Source of the DNA: Spirosoma montaniterrae
GTDB taxonomy: Bacteria > Bacteroidota > Bacteroidia > Cytophagales > Spirosomataceae
Assembly: GCF_001988955.1 (NCBI RefSeq)
Contig: NZ_CP014263.1
Coordinates: forward strand, 5,312,501-5,376,500
Reading direction: 5' to 3'
DNA length: 64,000 bases
Positions 61,134-64,000 of the stretch are shown one piece after another. The stretch's first letter is position 1. Each line of letters begins with the position of its first letter. Below the pieces are notes generated by a model. The model was not told the DNA's origin. It saw only the letters and a program-made list of their open reading frames with translations, and searched no databases. The translations under genes and the position numbers were made by a program.

Positions 61134-64000
61134 TTAAAACCCTCCCCGGTCGTAGAAGCTTCGGCGACGGCTAAGCTTCAATTCCTGCAAAATGGCCGAC
61201 CGAACGCGTAGGTCGAACGAGTAATTGCCCGACCGCAGGTTGCTGCCGGAGAAGGGTGTCCAGTTGAAGGCCATATCCCAGCAATGTAGGTCGCGGGTGA
61301 TACCCACTTGCGTTAGTGTGGGTCGGCTAAACTGAAAGTCGTAGCCCGTGCTGAGCGTGAATTTCCATTTTGGCGTCAGGCTGAAGTCGCCCGTCAGTGT
61401 CAGCGCCTGAATCACCTGCGAACGTTTTGGGGTTAGCTTGGTTAAGCCGAAGGTGTAGCTGATGTTGAACGACCACGGAATGTCGAAATCAACGTACAGG
61501 TCAGGATTGTTGTTGATTGACTTCATGGTTTGGTCATTGGCATTGGGGCTGTTTTTGGGCTTATCGGCCCGTTTGGGCGCAAACCGGGCACTGACGAACG
61601 CCTGCAGGTTGGTGAGCCGAAGCAGGCCCTGCCCATTCTGAATGGCAAACAGATTCGGTACGCGTTCAAACTGAACGGTTTCTTCAATAAACTCGTCCGT
61701 TGGCCGTACCAGCAGGGGCGAATATGTCAGCGGAGTGCCTGTGATGGGCAGCGGGTAAATGGGCGTACCACCATAGGGCCGAAAGGCGTAAGGGTCGAAC
61801 GTTGACGATAGGTTGAAGCTGATGTTTTTGGCAATCTGCGTGGTAGCATTGACCGAAATGGGCGATAGCTGATAATCGGGTGCCAATATGTTGTAACTGC
61901 CCTGAAGGCTGATATTGTCGAAAATGGGTATCTTTTTAAAGTCCTGCCCGGCTGAATCGCCCCGCGTTCGGACCTTCATTTCCAACTGATTTACCAGGCC
62001 AAACGTAATAAATGCCGACTCAGTTGTGCCTGTACCCGAACTGCCGCCCAGCCCCCGGAATCGCGACAGCGTTCGGCGATATTCAGGCAGATTTGCCAGC
62101 GAACCCACGGCAGGCAGTATCTGAAACTGCCCAAAAGCCGGATTGGTGAAGTCGGGTACGTAGCTGAACGAAATAGACGGCGCTACCGTGTGCCGGATGG
62201 CTTCGACGCGCTTGCCCCGAATGAAAAACGTGCCGTAGAAGCGCGTGTTCATGCTGGCGTTTACCGAGAAGTTGTACGATGGGAAAAAGCCCCGCGCCGT
62301 ATCGATGCGTACGGCATCTTCTGAGGCAATGTAGTTATAATCTAATCGGCGGGTGAAGATGTCGCCCTGCAACGAGAAGCCTGGTGTTAAGTTGATGTAG
62401 CGGGCCAGTTTCACGTTTGGCAGTGAAATGGGAATGCTGTATCGGGCCTGAATGACTCGGTTGGCCCAGATGCGGTTGAGGTTCTGGAGGTTGAACGGAA
62501 TCAGGTTTGGGTCGGGTTCTACAATGCCCAAGCGCAGGTTGTTGGCCCGGTCGATGCTGTCGAGGGTACGCTGTAACTGACTGATGGCCGGAATGTCGGA
62601 TATGATTGGAAAGCCCAGCCCGGTGGTATCGACCTGCCGCCGGATGGTGTTGCTCACGCCGATAGAACCGCTGATGTCAAGCCCGACCCGGAAACTCTCG
62701 TACCACCGCCCCGACCCGCCTTTGAGCGCGAACGGCGCAATCTGATTCACGCCAATCGTGAAATCAGACGACACGTCGGTTTTGCCGTTTGTTCGCACGT
62801 TCGTGATCGGGTTTAATTGCCCAAACTGCTGATTCACCCGCACGTTGGCCCCGGCCCGCACGTATTGCCCAAACGTGCGGTTGTACTGCACCGACGACCC
62901 GGCCACGTTCGACGTATACTGCTGCGTACTGAACGAGTTGAACTGATTGAAACTGTTGCTGCTGACGTTGACGTTGGCCGAGAAATTACCCCGCCCGCGC
63001 GGCACCGGCGAGTGCGACCACGAAAACGAAAAGTCGTTGCGGGGCGTTTGGGTGGTATCGACGCGGTCGCCGGAGCGGTTGCGGTTAAATTGCAGGTTCA
63101 CGCTGCCACTCAATTTGTAACGCACGTTGTAGGCCGACGACACACCCAGCCCCCAGCTACCCCGCGAATAAATCTGCCCCCGAAACTGCATTCCTACGTT
63201 TTCATTCACAGCCCAGTAGTAGCCGCCGTCGCGCAGATAGAAGCCGCGCCCGTTGGGTTCTTCGCCGTATTGCGGCACCAACACACCCGACACGCCAATT
63301 TCTTTTCGCTTCGGAAACGGGAAAAAACCGAACGGTAGCCCTATAGGCAACGGTATTTGATTGATGACTAAGTTAAATGGTCCGGCCACCACCTGTTTAT
63401 TGTTAATAACTTTCAGCTTGCTGGCGTTAATATGAAAGTGGGGCGTAGCAAGATTACAGGTCGTGTAGATGGCTTTGCCAATATACAGGTTATCTTCGGC
63501 GTCTTTTTTCACGTTCTGACCGCGAATGTTACCCTCGCCCTGTTGCGTGATAACGCCCTGAATCTTGCCCCGTTTCGATTTGAAGTTGTACCGAATCTCT
63601 TTGGTGTCGTACTGCCCTTCGCCGTCTTTGAAAATGGGCCGTCCAATCAGTTTTTGGGCTGTTGAGTCATAGCGGCCTTTGGCATACACTTCATTGGTCA
63701 GGTAATTTATTCGGATAAAATCAGCTTTCAATGAAATGTCGCCGTACTCAACACTGGCATCGCCGAAGAGTTCAACGGTTTGTCCATCGGCTGCATAGAT
63801 TGTCGAATCTTTGGCCTGATATTTGACCGTAGTTTTGAACGAATCGGCAGATTGAACAGAGTCTTTACGGGACGAATCGCGGGTGGCTATCTGCAACGAA
63901 TCGGCCCGTAAACCGGCAACTGACTGAGGGCGAACGGTATTGGGGCTTACAAGGCCGGGCGTAATACGTCGATTGCCGGTTGGGGCCGTCTGCGAACGGG
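61134..64000 (-). CDS. lptD: LPS-assembly protein LptD-like, 5' end outside window
   Basis: The frame stays open to the window edge, so the start and signal peptide are missing; the visible part is about 955 residues. An N-terminal OstA/LptA-like beta-jellyroll region (AKDSTIYAADGQTVELFGDA; YNFKSKRGKIQGVITQQGEG) is followed by the long LptD beta-barrel region (GVSGVLVPQYGEEPNGRGFY; GGYYWAVNENVGMQFRGQ) and a C-terminus ending GGF. LptD with LptE places lipopolysaccharide in the outer leaflet of the outer membrane. The size matches the large Bacteroidota LptD type. Confidence 0.9.
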   Translation of the reverse strand, partial: RSQTAPTGNRRITPGLVSPNTVRPQSVAGLRADSLQIATRDSSRKDSVQSADSFKTTVKYQAKDSTIYAADGQTVELFGDASVEYGDISLKADFIRINYLTNEVYAKGRYDSTAQKLIGRPIFKDGEGQYDTKEIRYNFKSKRGKIQGVITQQGEGNIRGQNVKKDAEDNLYIGKAIYTTCNLATPHFHINASKLKVINNKQVVAGPFNLVINQIPLPIGLPFGFFPFPKRKEIGVSGVLVPQYGEEPNGRGFYLRDGGYYWAVNENVGMQFRGQIYSRGSWGLGVSSAYNVRYKLSGSVNLQFNRNRSGDRVDTTQTPRNDFSFSWSHSPVPRGRGNFSANVNVSSNSFNQFNSFSTQQYTSNVAGSSVQYNRTFGQYVRAGANVRVNQQFGQLNPITNVRTNGKTDVSSDFTIGVNQIAPFALKGGSGRWYESFRVGLDISGSIGVSNTIRRQVDTTGLGFPIISDIPAISQLQRTLDSIDRANNLRLGIVEPDPNLIPFNLQNLNRIWANRVIQARYSIPISLPNVKLARYINLTPGFSLQGDIFTRRLDYNYIASEDAVRIDTARGFFPSYNFSVNASMNTRFYGTFFIRGKRVEAIRHTVAPSISFSYVPDFTNPAFGQFQILPAVGSLANLPEYRRTLSRFRGLGGSSGTGTTESAFITFGLVNQLEMKVRTRGDSAGQDFKKIPIFDNISLQGSYNILAPDYQLSPISVNATTQIAKNISFNLSSTFDPYAFRPYGGTPIYPLPITGTPLTYSPLLVRPTDEFIEETVQFERVPNLFAIQNGQGLLRLTNLQAFVSARFAPKRADKPKNSPNANDQTMKSINNNPDLYVDFDIPWSFNISYTFGLTKLTPKRSQVIQALTLTGDFSLTPKWKFTLSTGYDFQFSRPTLTQVGITRDLHCWDMAFNWTPFSGSNLRSGNYSFDLRVRSAILQELKLSRRRSFYDRGGF

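Overview
The window is chromosomal DNA from a Bacteroidota bacterium, most likely order Cytophagales (Spirosoma-like); the order and genus are inference. Support comes from type IX secretion (T9SS) sorting domains, gliding genes gldE and gldG, a PorE-like OmpA protein, the long Bacteroidota form of PurF, promoters of the TAnnTTTG type, and start codons without strong Shine-Dalgarno sequences. No transposase, integrase, prophage, CRISPR array or tRNA was found.

Layout. 1-2215: 3' part of a 23S rRNA, then 5S rRNA and a terminator. 2385-4838: a gluconate-dehydrogenase-like pair (small subunit plus GMC flavoprotein). 4993-10078: a Thr/Ser/Asn-rich secreted protein, a T9SS type B cargo protein and a PorE-like envelope protein. 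10166-12805: ispE, a cytochrome oxidase subunit III-like gene, a redoxin and a coiled-coil lipoprotein. 12897-16607: GH95-like glycosidase, CrtA-like monooxygenase, unknown membrane protein. 16733-24809: folding and housekeeping genes (ppiD, rdgB, two FKBP lipoproteins, nrnA, ndk, nth, an ECF sigma factor). 25187-32488: comM, purF, a vanadium-haloperoxidase-like lipoprotein, dnaG. 32553-36370: a small regulatory island with two regulators, a 55-aa peptide and an atypical acyltransferase. 36457-42819: rng, a 29-residue COX24-type basic protein, a TPR protein, HU, mutY, ssb, gldE. 42808-55376 and onward: an unknown membrane protein, a frameshifted DUF3500 gene, three subtilases (two T9SS cargo, one frameshifted), a DUF1800/DUF1501 pair, gldG, an SRPBCC protein coupled to a zinc alcohol dehydrogenase, and a partial lptD.

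The genes work in a few themes: envelope biogenesis and folding (PpiD, two FKBPs, LptD), T9SS/gliding (three cargo proteins, PorE-like, GldE, GldG), DNA repair and replication (Nth, MutY, SSB, DnaG, HU, ComM) and nucleotide housekeeping (RdgB, Ndk, NrnA, PurF).

Two things stand out beyond ordinary annotation. First, at least ten intergenic spaces hold long inverted repeats, several built from short iterated units. Two families occur twice in the window, one of them with a 16-nt loop conserved in both copies. Second, a 55-residue peptide gene with its own candidate promoter is followed after 12 bp by a lipid-A-type acyltransferase whose HX4E motif reads HX4R and whose C-terminus resembles a PqqD-like peptide-binding domain. 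This is a candidate for an undescribed acyl-modified peptide system, and it is offered as a hypothesis.
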